A stretch of DNA of 8,756 nt from Planctomycetota bacterium (GTDB taxonomy: Bacteria; Planctomycetota; UBA11346): NCBI GenBank assembly GCA_013816415.1, contig JACDEN010000084.1, positions 1 through 8,756 of the forward strand, in the 5' to 3' direction. A program made the translations under genes and the position numbers. Below the pieces are notes generated by a model. That model was given only the letters and a program-made list of their open reading frames with translations, was not told where the DNA came from and made no database searches. Positions 1 to 7,690 of this stretch are shown here, piece by piece. How positions within the stretch are numbered: position 1 is the first letter of the stretch; each line of letters begins with the position of its first letter.

Positions 1-124
1 CGCCATCCACGCTCCACCGGACCCACTTTTGGAACATGGTTTGACAGCGTGCCAATCGTGGAAGTCGCATGCTATTTCTTGTGGAGACAGGCTTTTGGGT
101 GTATCCTCCCGTGGGAATCCAGGG
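1..124 (+). other. Leader region upstream of the operon
   Basis: This stretch is visibly less GC-rich than the genes that follow and shows no recognisable coding sequence. It holds the TTGACA/palindrome site at 31-46 and a short palindrome TCCCGTGGGA at 107-116 just before the first start codon. Base GGGA at 113-116 is the only plausible, weak ribosome-binding element for the ATG at 125. Open frames do cross the region on both strands, and the window edge prevents ruling out the end or start of a neighbouring gene at 1-30. Confidence 0.5.
31..46 (+). promoter_or_regulatory. Candidate fatty-acid-responsive operator overlapping a -35 hexamer
   Basis: Positions 31-43 read GGAAC-ATG-GTTTG, an imperfect inverted repeat. 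As I recall it, the operator of PsrA (a TetR-family repressor of beta-oxidation genes in Pseudomonas and relatives) is [G/C]AAAC-N2-4-GTTT[G/C]; this site matches 9 of 10 half-site bases with a 3-nt gap. It overlaps a perfect TTGACA at 41-46, a typical place for a repressor to block RNA polymerase. No good -10 hexamer lies 16-18 nt downstream; the nearest candidates are TATTTC at 73-78 (too far) and TATCCT at 102-107. The operator identity and the promoter are therefore inferences. The site lies about 80 nt before the first gene of a fatty-acid degradation operon, which fits such a regulator. Confidence 0.35.
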
Positions 125-2053
125 ATGGACTTGAGTGATGCGACCACGACCGTGAAGCCGGGATCCACTCCGGCAGCGACCGCTCCGACGCCGGCGCACC
201 GTCCCCAGCTGTCGCTGTCCGCCAAGCCCGCGCCGTACGCGACGCTGCCCGACCTCCTGCGTTACGTGGTCTCCAGCTTCGCCAGCAGCTGCGCGTTCAA
301 CTACCGCGAGGCCGGCTACTGGCGCTCGATCTCCACCGAGAGCTTCGCCGAACAGGTCCGCCGCGCCGCGCTCGGACTGAGCCGCCTCGGGCTCAAGCGC
401 GGCGAGGCGGTCGGCATCCTCGCCCCGCCCTCGCCGTTCTGGCTGATCGCCGACCTCGCGATCATGAGCGCCGGCGGCGTCTCGGTGCCGCTGTTCCCCA
501 ACCTGTCCGACGAGCATCTCGCCTTCGAATCGACCAACGCCGGCCTGCGCTACCTCATCGTCATCGGCGAGCCGCAGTGGCTGGTGGCCGAGAAGCACGC
601 CTCGCTGTTCGACAAGGTGATCGTCAAAGGCGTGCACGCGGCGGCCGCGCGCAACGTCCTCGAATACAAGGCGCTGCTCGACTTCGGAGATCGCGCGTCG
701 GAGTCCGATCCCGGCCTGTATGCGCGCCTGCGCGCGCAGATCGACGGCGGCGACATCGCCACCATCATCCACACCAGCGGCTCGACCGGCGTCCCCAAAG
801 GCGTGGTCCTCACCCACCGCAATGTGGTGTCGCAGGTGCATGGAGCCTGTTCGCTGTTTCCGCTCGAGCCCACCCACGACCGCGCGCTGAGCTGCCTGCC
901 GCTGGCCCACGTCTTCGAACGCATGGTGATGTACAACTACATCGCGCAGGGCATTCCCATCTATTTCGCCGACGACGTCAAGAATGTCGGTGAGCTGCTG
1001 CGCGAGGTGAAGCCGACGGTGACCACCATGGTGCCGCGGCTGATCGAGAAGCTGCACGCGCGCATCGAGAAGCAGGCGGCCGAGGCCCACGGCCTCAAGC
1101 GCCGGCTCGGCCAATGGGCGCTGTCGATGGCCGACGATCAGCCGTCGGCCCACCACGGCTGGTCCCTCGGCGTCGCGGATGCGCTGGTCTACAAGAAGCT
1201 GCGCGCTGCGCTCGGCGGCGCGCTGCGCTACCTGATCGTCGGCGGCGCCGCGCTCGCGCCCGCGCTCGAACGCTTCCTGCGCAACGTCGGCCTGCCGGTG
1301 TACGTCGGCTACGGCCTCACCGAGGCCTCGCCCTGCCTGGCGGTGAACTGCCCGCAGGCTGAGAAGCTCGGCACGGTCGGAAAACCCTACCCCGGCGTCG
1401 AGGTCAGGATCGGCGAACAGGGCGAGATCCTCGCGCGCGGCCCGAACGTCATGCGCGGCTACCACCGCGATCCCGAAGGCACGATGAAGGTCATCGACGC
1501 CGACGGCTGGCTGCACACCGGCGACCTGGGCATGATCGACGACGAGGGCTATCTGGTCATCACCGGCCGGCTGAAGGAGCTGATGAAGAGCTCCAACGGA
1601 AAATACGTCTGTCCGGTACCGATCGAGCAGGCGCTCGCCCAAAGCGATCTGATCGACCTCGCGATGGTGATCGGGGAGGGCCGCCATTTCGTCTCCTGCC
1701 TGCTGTTCCCCGACCACGACGTGATGCGCCGGCGCAAGGCCGCCCTCGGTTCCGTGGCGCAGAGCGACGAGCAGTACCTGGCGACGCCGGCGGTGCAGGC
1801 CGAGATGCAGCAGCTGCTCGACCGCGTGAACGCCAAGCTCGACCGTTGGGAGCAGGTGCAGAAGTTCCGCTTCGTCCTCGCGCTGCCGACGGTCGAGCAC
1901 GAGGAACTGACCCCGACGATGAAGCTGCGGCGGCACATCATCATCGAGCGGCACAAGGATCTCATCGAGTCCATGTACAAGGAAGCGGCGGCTTCGCGTC
2001 CAGCGAACGACGCGGGATCCCCGGCGACCGGGACCGGCGGCAAGGTCTCATGA
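125..2053 (+). CDS. Long-chain fatty acid-CoA ligase (FAA1/FadD15-like)
   Basis: This enzyme activates long-chain fatty acids: fatty acid + ATP + CoA gives acyl-CoA + AMP + PPi, the entry step of the pathway encoded downstream. The 642-residue product has the ANL (adenylate-forming) superfamily signature motifs in order: the ATP/P-loop TSGSTGVPKG at about residues 217-226, YGLTE at 396-400, the TGD motif with Asp467, the GRLKEL hinge at about 481-486 and the C-terminal TPTMKLRR segment with the presumed catalytic Lys600. Length and motif style match the COG1022 (FAA1-like) branch rather than the roughly 560-residue E. coli FadD. No signal peptide is seen, so it should be cytoplasmic or peripheral at the membrane. 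I chose ATG 125. An upstream in-frame TTG at 29 would add 32 residues, but these lie over promoter-like, AT-richer DNA and resemble no part of the family. It is the first gene of the operon. Residues about 1-35 are low-complexity (Ala/Pro/Thr) and probably not functional. Confidence 0.93.
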   Translation: MDLSDATTTVKPGSTPAATAPTPAHRPQLSLSAKPAPYATLPDLLRYVVSSFASSCAFNYREAGYWRSISTESFAEQVRRAALGLSRLGLKRGEAVGILAPPSPFWLIADLAIMSAGGVSVPLFPNLSDEHLAFESTNAGLRYLIVIGEPQWLVAEKHASLFDKVIVKGVHAAAARNVLEYKALLDFGDRASESDPGLYARLRAQIDGGDIATIIHTSGSTGVPKGVVLTHRNVVSQVHGACSLFPLEPTHDRALSCLPLAHVFERMVMYNYIAQGIPIYFADDVKNVGELLREVKPTVTTMVPRLIEKLHARIEKQAAEAHGLKRRLGQWALSMADDQPSAHHGWSLGVADALVYKKLRAALGGALRYLIVGGAALAPALERFLRNVGLPVYVGYGLTEASPCLAVNCPQAEKLGTVGKPYPGVEVRIGEQGEILARGPNVMRGYHRDPEGTMKVIDADGWLHTGDLGMIDDEGYLVITGRLKELMKSSNGKYVCPVPIEQALAQSDLIDLAMVIGEGRHFVSCLLFPDHDVMRRRKAALGSVAQSDEQYLATPAVQAEMQQLLDRVNAKLDRWEQVQKFRFVLALPTVEHEELTPTMKLRRHIIIERHKDLIESMYKEAAASRPANDAGSPATGTGGKVS

Positions 2054-2085
2054 AGAACATCTCGAGAAAAGAAGGCAGGTCATGA
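2050..2085 (+). CDS. 11-codon bridging mini-ORF between ligase and thiolase
   Basis: The frame ATG 2050 to TGA 2083-2085 encodes MKNISRKEGRS. Its ATG overlaps the ligase stop (ATGA at 2050-2053) and its stop overlaps the thiolase start (ATGA at 2082-2085). It therefore spans the whole intergenic gap. Ribosomes terminating on the ligase could restart here and be handed to the thiolase start, which would couple expression of genes that otherwise do not touch. No homologue is expected for so short a peptide. The geometry could also be chance, and the thiolase has its own ribosome-binding site inside this frame. Confidence 0.3.
   Translation: MKNISRKEGRS
2071..2075 (+). promoter_or_regulatory. 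Ribosome-binding site of the thiolase gene
   Basis: GAAGG lies 6 nt before ATG 2082 and is preceded by an A-rich run (GAGAAAAGAAGG). This spacing supports the choice of ATG 2082 as the thiolase start. Confidence 0.6.
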
Positions 2086-3371
2086 AAGAGCGTCTGGCGA
2101 TCATCGACGGCGTGCGCACGCCGTTCTGCAAGGCGGGCGGCCCCCTGGCTGGATCGAGCGCCGACGACCTGGCGGCGCGGGCGATCCGCGAGCTGATGGT
2201 GCGCACCGATTTCGACCCGACCAAGATCGACGAGCTGATCGTCGGCAACGTCGCCCAGCCGATCGAGGCGGCGAACGTCGCGCGCGTGATCGCGCTCAAG
2301 GCCGGACTGCCGGTCGGCATGATCGCGTCCACCGTGCACCGCAACTGCGCCTCGGGCATGGAGGCGATCTCGACCGCCGCGAACCGCATCTTCGCCGGCG
2401 AAGGCGAGGTCTACATCGCCTGCGGCACCGAATCGATGTCGAACATCCCGCTGGTCTACGGGAGGAAGATGACGCAGCTCTTCGTCAATCTGATGAAGGC
2501 GAAGACCTTCGGCCAGCGGCTGCAGACCTGGCTGGGATTCCGGCCGCAGTTCCTGACCCCGATCATCGGCGTGCAGGTCGGCCTGACCGATCCGGTGTGC
2601 GGACTGAACATGGGCCAGACCGCAGAGATCCTCGCGCGCGAATTCCACGCCACCCGCCAGGACCAGGACGAGTTCGCGCTGATGAGCCATCAGCGCGCGA
2701 TCCGCGCCCAGGCCGAGGGTCGGCTGGCCGACGAGATCGTGCCGGTGCCGGTCGGTCCGAAGTTCGAGACCATGCAGGCGACCGACGACGGCCCGCGCGC
2801 CAATCAGGACATGGCCTCGCTCGGCAAGCTGAAGCCGTACTTCGACAAGGTGGCCGGAACCGTCACCGTCGGCAACGCCTGTCCGCTCACCGACGGCGCC
2901 GCGGCGGTGCTGGTGATGAGCGAGAGCAAAGCCAAGGCGCTCGGCCTGAAGCCGCTGGGCTATCTGCGCGATTACGCCTACGCCGCGCTCGAAGGCCGGC
3001 GCATGGGCATCGGCCCGGTGCATGCGACCGCGAAACTGCTCGACAAGACCGGGCTGAAGCTCTCGGATTTCGAGCTGATCGAGCTGAACGAAGCCTTCGC
3101 CGCCCAGGTCCTGGCCTGCGTGCGCGCGTTCGCCTCCGACGACTACTCGAAGAAGCACCTCGACCGCGACCACGCGCTCGGGGTCATTCCGCTTGATCGG
3201 CTGAACGTCAACGGCGGTGCGATCGCCATCGGACACCCGGTTGGCGCCACCGGCGCGCGCCTGGTGATCACGCTGCTGAAGGAGATGCGCCGCCGCGGCC
3301 TGAACCGCGGATTGGCGACGCTCTGCGTCGGCGGCGGTCAAGGCGCGGCTCTCGCTCTGGAGGTCGCATGA
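2082..3371 (+). CDS. fadI: Acetyl-CoA C-acyltransferase (3-ketoacyl-CoA thiolase), FadI type
   Basis: This enzyme performs the last step of beta-oxidation: 3-ketoacyl-CoA + CoA gives acetyl-CoA + a shortened acyl-CoA. The 429-residue product has all thiolase catalytic elements: nucleophile Cys89 in HRNCASGMEA, NEAFA at 336-340, His385 in GHPVGATGAR and Cys415 in LCVGGGQG. It is longer than FadA (about 387 residues) and close to FadI (436). The additional length includes a loop of roughly residues 125-172 that corresponds in position to the insertion in FadI and in the beta subunit of the mitochondrial trifunctional protein. It sits 28 nt after the ligase and overlaps the FadJ-like gene by 4 nt (ATGA 3368-3371). 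This is the same fadI-then-fadJ order as in E. coli, so the two products very likely form a hetero-oligomeric complex. The symbol is by family and context and is not an orthology proof. Confidence 0.93.
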   Translation: MKERLAIIDGVRTPFCKAGGPLAGSSADDLAARAIRELMVRTDFDPTKIDELIVGNVAQPIEAANVARVIALKAGLPVGMIASTVHRNCASGMEAISTAANRIFAGEGEVYIACGTESMSNIPLVYGRKMTQLFVNLMKAKTFGQRLQTWLGFRPQFLTPIIGVQVGLTDPVCGLNMGQTAEILAREFHATRQDQDEFALMSHQRAIRAQAEGRLADEIVPVPVGPKFETMQATDDGPRANQDMASLGKLKPYFDKVAGTVTVGNACPLTDGAAAVLVMSESKAKALGLKPLGYLRDYAYAALEGRRMGIGPVHATAKLLDKTGLKLSDFELIELNEAFAAQVLACVRAFASDDYSKKHLDRDHALGVIPLDRLNVNGGAIAIGHPVGATGARLVITLLKEMRRRGLNRGLATLCVGGGQGAALALEVA

Positions 3372-5599
3372 TGGACAACGCGATTTCGCGCGACGCGCTG
3401 TCGGCCGGCGAATCGTCCGCCGCCAGTGATGCCTTGGACGCGGAGCCACCGCGCACCTCCTGGACGGCGTTCCGCTTCACCGTCGATGGGGATGGCATCG
3501 CCCGGATCGTCTTCGACCTTCCCAATGAGAAGGTGAACAAGTTCTCAGCCCTGGTCATGACCGAGCTCGGAGAGATCCTCGACGCCCTGGCCAGGCGCAG
3601 CGACGTGAAGGCGGCGGTCTTCACCAGCGCCAAATCCGATGTCTTCATAGCCGGCGCCGACATCAAGGAGCTGCAGGCGATCACCATCCGCGCCGACGCG
3701 TTCGCCAAGGCGCGGGTCGGTCAGCAGCTGTTCCAGAAGGTCGCCGACCTGCCGTATCCGACGATCGCCGTGATCGACGGCGCGTGCGTCGGCGGCGGGC
3801 TCGAATTCGCGATGGCCTGCTCGCACCGCATCGTCACCGATGAGCCGAAGACCAGCCTGGGATTGCCGGAAGTCACGCTCGGCATCATCCCCGGCTGGGG
3901 CGGCACGCAGCGCCTGCCGCGCCTGGTCGGCATCCAGAACGCCCTCGAGATGGTGCTCGCCGGGAAGCCGGTGAATGGACCGAAGGCTTTCAAGATCGGC
4001 CTCGCGGACGCGTGCGTGGCGCGCGCGTTCCTCGACGTCGAGCTGCCGAAGTTCATCGCCGTGTGCCTGTCGCCCGAGGGACGCGAGCGGCTCGCGAACC
4101 GTCCGAAGGCGCGCGATTCGCGGATGCTCGGCGGCAATCCGTTCGGTCGCATGGCGCTCTTCCGCGGCGCCAGGAAGATGCTGCGCAAGAAGGCGCGCGG
4201 GATGGCGGCGCCGGTGAAGGCGCTGCAGGTGCTGCAGCACACCTACGGCATCTCGCTCGATTCCGGGCTCGCCTACGAGGCCGAGGCGTTCTCGGAGGTG
4301 GCCCCGACCCCCGCGTGCAAATGTCTGGTCGACTGCTTCTTCGCCGGCGAGGCGCTGAAGAAGTCCGACGGCGCCAAGAAGGACGCGCCGCCGGTGAAGC
4401 AGGCGGCGGTGCTCGGCGCCGGAGTCATGGGCGGCGGCATCGCCTGGCTGTTCGCCAGCAACGACATCGCCGTGCGGGTCAAGGACATCACCTGGGAGGC
4501 GGTGGCCAAGGCGTTCCACACCGCGAACGACTACAACCGCCAGCTGGTCAAGATCCGCAAGCTCAAGGAAGGCGAGGCCTCGGTGCGCATGCAGCGCATC
4601 GGCGGCGCCATCGACTTCAGCGGCTTCGCGCACGCCGACGTGGTGGTCGAGGCGGTGGTCGAGGCGATGGAGGTGAAGAAGAAGGTGTTCGCCGAGCTCG
4701 AGGGCCACGTGCGTCCGGACACGGTGATCGCCAGCAACACGTCCTCGCTGTCGATCACCGAGATGGCGACCGCGCTGAAGAAGCCGGAGCGCTTCGTCGG
4801 CATGCACTTCTTCAATCCCGTCAACCGCATGCCGCTGGTCGAGGTGATCCCGGGAGCGGTGTCGAGCCCCGAGGCGGTGGCGATGATCGTCTCGCTCGCG
4901 CGACGCTGCGGAAAGACCGCGGTGGTGGTGAAGGATTGCCCCGGTTTCCTGGTCAACCGCATCCTGCTGCCCTACATGAACGAGGCCGCGTGGATGCTGC
5001 AGGAGGGCGGCGATCCCGAAGCGATCGATGCCGCCATCTACCGTTTCGGCATGCCGATGGGCCCGTTCACGCTCACCGACGAGGTCGGCATCGACGTCGG
5101 CACCAAGGTCGCGAAGATCCTCGCCCAGGGCTATGGCGAGCGCATGAAGGTGGCGCCGGTGCTCGAATACATCGCGCACGACCTCAAGCTGCTCGGGGCG
5201 AAGGCGAAGCGCGGGTTCTACCTTCACGACGACAAGAAGCGGCGCATCAATCCCGAGATCGCGGCCGGCGTGAAGCAGGTGCGCGACCGGCTCAACATCA
5301 GCTCGCGCGCGATCCCCGCCGACGAGGTGGTGGATCGGTGCATGCTCACCATGGTCAACGAATCGGCGCGCTGCATCGAGGAGCACGTCATCGCCAAGGC
5401 GGCATTCCTCGATCTGGCGATGGTGATGGGCACCGGGTTCCCCCCCCAGCGCGGCGGCCCCTTGCATTACGCCGACCAGCTCGGGCTCAACGTCGTGGTC
5501 GAGCGGCTCAAGCGCCTGCAGGAACGCCACGGCGAGCGCTTCAAGCCCGCTGACCTGCTGGTGACCATGGCCGGCCGCAACGAGCGCTTCTTTGGCTGA
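3368..5599 (+). CDS. fadJ: Bifunctional enoyl-CoA hydratase / 3-hydroxyacyl-CoA dehydrogenase, FadJ type
   Basis: This two-domain protein hydrates trans-2-enoyl-CoA and then oxidises L-3-hydroxyacyl-CoA with NAD+, feeding the thiolase. The 743 residues begin with a roughly 30-residue unconserved tail. A crotonase domain follows at about 35-225, with oxyanion-hole segment FIAGADIKEL (93-102), catalytic Glu146 in VGGGLEFA and Glu168 in GLPEVTLG. A linker leads to the NAD-binding domain, with GAGVMGGG at 350-357 and SNTSSLSITE at about 457-466. The dehydrogenase dyad is His480 (HFFNP) and Glu492, with the same 12-residue spacing as in FadB. Conserved KDCPGFLVNR lies at 522-531, followed by tandem C-terminal helical domains. 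All catalytic residues of both activities are present. ATG 3368 overlaps the thiolase stop (ATGATG; the next codon, ATG 3371, is an equally possible start). Two in-frame stops end the gene (TGA, then TAG at 5600). A run of eight C lies at 5440-5447. The pairing with the thiolase implies an alpha-beta trifunctional-type complex. Confidence 0.94.
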   Translation: MMDNAISRDALSAGESSAASDALDAEPPRTSWTAFRFTVDGDGIARIVFDLPNEKVNKFSALVMTELGEILDALARRSDVKAAVFTSAKSDVFIAGADIKELQAITIRADAFAKARVGQQLFQKVADLPYPTIAVIDGACVGGGLEFAMACSHRIVTDEPKTSLGLPEVTLGIIPGWGGTQRLPRLVGIQNALEMVLAGKPVNGPKAFKIGLADACVARAFLDVELPKFIAVCLSPEGRERLANRPKARDSRMLGGNPFGRMALFRGARKMLRKKARGMAAPVKALQVLQHTYGISLDSGLAYEAEAFSEVAPTPACKCLVDCFFAGEALKKSDGAKKDAPPVKQAAVLGAGVMGGGIAWLFASNDIAVRVKDITWEAVAKAFHTANDYNRQLVKIRKLKEGEASVRMQRIGGAIDFSGFAHADVVVEAVVEAMEVKKKVFAELEGHVRPDTVIASNTSSLSITEMATALKKPERFVGMHFFNPVNRMPLVEVIPGAVSSPEAVAMIVSLARRCGKTAVVVKDCPGFLVNRILLPYMNEAAWMLQEGGDPEAIDAAIYRFGMPMGPFTLTDEVGIDVGTKVAKILAQGYGERMKVAPVLEYIAHDLKLLGAKAKRGFYLHDDKKRRINPEIAAGVKQVRDRLNISSRAIPADEVVDRCMLTMVNESARCIEEHVIAKAAFLDLAMVMGTGFPPQRGGPLHYADQLGLNVVVERLKRLQERHGERFKPADLLVTMAGRNERFFG

Positions 5600-5619
5600 T
5601 AGCTGATCCGACCCTTCTC

Positions 5620-5624
5620 AAGGA
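5620..5624 (+). promoter_or_regulatory. Ribosome-binding site of the acyl-CoA dehydrogenase gene
   Basis: AAGGA lies 6 nt upstream of ATG 5631 in the 31-nt gap after the FadJ-like gene. It is the clearest Shine-Dalgarno sequence in the window and fixes the dehydrogenase start. Confidence 0.7.
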
Positions 5625-5630
5625 CACCCC

Positions 5631-7589
5631 ATGCCAGCCGATCTCGACAGCAAGAAGGCTTCCACCACGACGCCATCCGCGGACCACGCCCAGCATCACG
5701 CCGAGGGCGACCAGGAGATGGTCATCGACACCTCGAAGATGAGCGATGACAAGCGCCAGGCCATGGAGGTGGCGGAGTCGGCGCGCGAATCGCAGTGGAC
5801 CAAGGCGAGCTTCGCCCAGCAGCTGTTCATGGGCACCTTCGATCCCTCGTCCTTCGCGACCTTCCCGACGCAGTCGCCGGAGGACAAGCGCATCGGCGAC
5901 GAGTACGTCGCCAAGGTCGACGCCTTCCTGCGCACCAACCTCGACCCCGAGGAGGTCGACGCCTCGCGCACCATCCCCAAGCACGTGATCGACGGGCTGT
6001 TCGAGATGGGTGTGTTCGCGATGAAGGTGCCGAAGCAGTACGGCGGCCTCGGCTTCTCGCAGGTGAACTACAACCGCGTGATGATGATGATCGCCAGCTT
6101 CTGCGGCTCGACCGCGGTGCTGATCTCGGCCCACCAGTCGATCGGCGTGCCGCAGCCGCTGAAGCTGTTCGGCACCGAAGCGCAGAAGAAGGCCTACTTC
6201 CCGCGCTTCCGCAAGGACGCGATCTCGGCATTCGCCTTGACCGAGCCGTCGGTCGGATCCGACCCGTCGAAGATGACGACCACCGCGATCAAGACGCCAG
6301 ACGGCAAGCACTTCCTGGTCAATGGCGACAAGCTGTGGTGCACCAACGGGCCGATCGCCGACATCCTGGTCGTGATGTGCAAGACCGATCCCAAGATCGT
6401 CAACGGCAAGGAGCGCACGCAGATCACCGCGCTGATCGTCGAGAAGTCGATGCCCGGCATCGAGGTCATCCATCGCTGCGATTTCATGGGCATCCGCGCC
6501 ATCCAGAACGGCCTCTTGCGCTTCAACAACGTCAAGGTTCCGGTCGAAAACGTGCTGTGGGGCGAGGGCAAGGGCTTGAAGCTCGCTCTGACCACGCTGA
6601 ACACCGGCCGCCTGACCCTGCCCGCGGCGTGCACCGGCATGGCCAAGCAGTGCCTGTCGATCTGCCGCCGCTGGGGCAACGAGCGCGTGCAGTGGGGGCT
6701 GCCGATCGGCCAGCACGAAGCCGGCCGCGAGAAGCTGGCGTTCATCTCGTCGACCACCCTGGCGATGGAGGCGGTCAGCTGGCTGACCTCGCATTGGGCG
6801 GACCAGCACGACGTCGACATCCGCATCGAGGCGGCGATGGCCAAGCTCTTCTGCTCGGAGATGGCGTGGAAGATCGTCGACATGACGATGCAGATGCGCG
6901 GCGGTCGTGGCTACGAGAAGGCCTCGTCGCTGAAGGCGCGTGGCGAGCATCCGTATCCGGTCGAGCGCATGATGCGCGACTGCCGCATCAACATGATCAT
7001 CGAAGGCACCTCCGAGATCATGCGCCTGTTCCTCGCGCGCGAGGCGATGGATCCGCACCTCAAGCTCGCCGCCGACATCCTGAAGGCGCAGAATCCGGTC
7101 GGCGTGAAGATGAAGGCTGGCGCCAAGCTCGCGTCATTCTACAGCGGCTGGTACCTCAACCAGTGGGTCAACTCCAGCCTGTGGTCGCAGCACGACGAGA
7201 TGGGGCCGCTCGCGAGCCACTTCCAATACGCGCATTCCACCGCGCACCGGCTGGCGCGCACGATCTTCCACTACATGGGCCTCTACCGCGACAAGCTCGA
7301 GCGCAAGCAGGTGCTGCTCGGCCACCTGATGGAGATCGGCACCGAGCTGTTCGCGATGGCCGCGACCTGCAGCTACGCCAAGTCGCTGGTGAACGCCAAT
7401 CCAGGCGACGCCACCCCGACCACGCTCGCCGACATGTTCTGCCGCGACGCCGCGCGCCGCATCGAGGATCATTTCCGCAAGATCTCGAACAATGACGACA
7501 AGCTGATGAACCAGGTCGCGAAGCAGGTCCTCGCCGGAGACATGAAGTGGCTCGAGCAGGGCATCTCCTGGGTCGGCCCGAAGGACTGA
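5631..7589 (+). CDS. Acyl-CoA dehydrogenase, VLCAD/ACAD9-like, with extra C-terminal domain
   Basis: This FAD-dependent enzyme makes trans-2-enoyl-CoA from acyl-CoA and passes electrons to electron-transfer flavoprotein, the first oxidative step of the cycle. The 652-residue product has a roughly 95-residue polar N-terminal extension. The helical N-domain follows, with VPKQYGGLG near 133-141, then the flavin/substrate segment FALTEPSVGSDPS at 201-213 and WCTNGP at 236-241. The conserved RGGRGY is at 423-428. The likely catalytic base is Glu458 in IIEGTSEIMR, the position of Glu462 in human VLCAD and Glu376 in MCAD. After about residue 480 a further domain of roughly 170 residues continues, as in VLCAD and ACAD9 (about 620-655 residues) and unlike the roughly 400-residue short/medium-chain enzymes. 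It is also distinct from the roughly 815-residue E. coli FadE. In VLCAD this domain mediates dimerisation and inner-membrane contact, so long-chain preference and peripheral membrane location are inferred here. The gene ends in TGA followed by C. Confidence 0.93.
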   Translation: MPADLDSKKASTTTPSADHAQHHAEGDQEMVIDTSKMSDDKRQAMEVAESARESQWTKASFAQQLFMGTFDPSSFATFPTQSPEDKRIGDEYVAKVDAFLRTNLDPEEVDASRTIPKHVIDGLFEMGVFAMKVPKQYGGLGFSQVNYNRVMMMIASFCGSTAVLISAHQSIGVPQPLKLFGTEAQKKAYFPRFRKDAISAFALTEPSVGSDPSKMTTTAIKTPDGKHFLVNGDKLWCTNGPIADILVVMCKTDPKIVNGKERTQITALIVEKSMPGIEVIHRCDFMGIRAIQNGLLRFNNVKVPVENVLWGEGKGLKLALTTLNTGRLTLPAACTGMAKQCLSICRRWGNERVQWGLPIGQHEAGREKLAFISSTTLAMEAVSWLTSHWADQHDVDIRIEAAMAKLFCSEMAWKIVDMTMQMRGGRGYEKASSLKARGEHPYPVERMMRDCRINMIIEGTSEIMRLFLAREAMDPHLKLAADILKAQNPVGVKMKAGAKLASFYSGWYLNQWVNSSLWSQHDEMGPLASHFQYAHSTAHRLARTIFHYMGLYRDKLERKQVLLGHLMEIGTELFAMAATCSYAKSLVNANPGDATPTTLADMFCRDAARRIEDHFRKISNNDDKLMNQVAKQVLAGDMKWLEQGISWVGPKD

Positions 7590-7639
7590 CCTCGTCATGC
7601 GGAGCCTGATCGACACCGCAGCCTGCGCGGGAGGACTGT

Positions 7640-7665
7640 TCGGGGTCCTAGGGGCGGAGCCCCGA
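7640..7665 (+). repeat. GC-rich inverted repeat after the dehydrogenase gene
   Basis: TCGGGG at 7640-7645 can pair with CCCCGA at 7660-7665 (6 bp). Alternatively GGGGC at 7651-7655 can pair with GCCCC at 7659-7663 around a GGA loop. The two folds are mutually exclusive because both use the CCCC. The hairpin is followed by GAAGAGAGAG rather than a T run, so it is not a standard intrinsic terminator. It could stabilise the 3' end of the upstream message or belong to the same dispersed element as the adjacent tandem units. Confidence 0.5.
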
Positions 7666-7690
7666 GAAGAGAGAGTACCATGCGCCGTTG

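Noticed and set aside
31..44. Sigma-54 promoter (GG-N10-GC)
   Set aside because: The -24 GG is present but the -12 element reads GA instead of GC, and the flanking consensus is poor; a palindromic operator plus TTGACA explains the same bases better.
1..80. Divergent minus-strand gene starting near 37-70
   Set aside because: Short frames with ATG do run off the left edge, but there is no convincing ribosome-binding site or recognisable sequence in the few codons available.
29..124. N-terminal extension of the ligase from TTG 29
   Set aside because: The extra 32 codons cover AT-richer, promoter-like DNA, have no clear ribosome-binding site and resemble no part of the family.
4012..5553. Long plus-strand frame overlapping the FadJ-like gene
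   Set aside because: Its Arg/Gly/Ala-rich translation has no domain and lies within a gene with complete catalytic motifs in another frame.
1962..7058. Long open frames on the minus strand (for example 1962-3449, 3545-5530, 5541-7058)
   Set aside because: They lie opposite intact, motif-complete genes, encode Arg/His/Asp/Leu-rich sequence without domains, and arise from GC-rich codon bias.
7640..7675. Intrinsic terminator after the dehydrogenase gene
   Set aside because: The hairpin is followed by GAAGAGAGAG with no T run.
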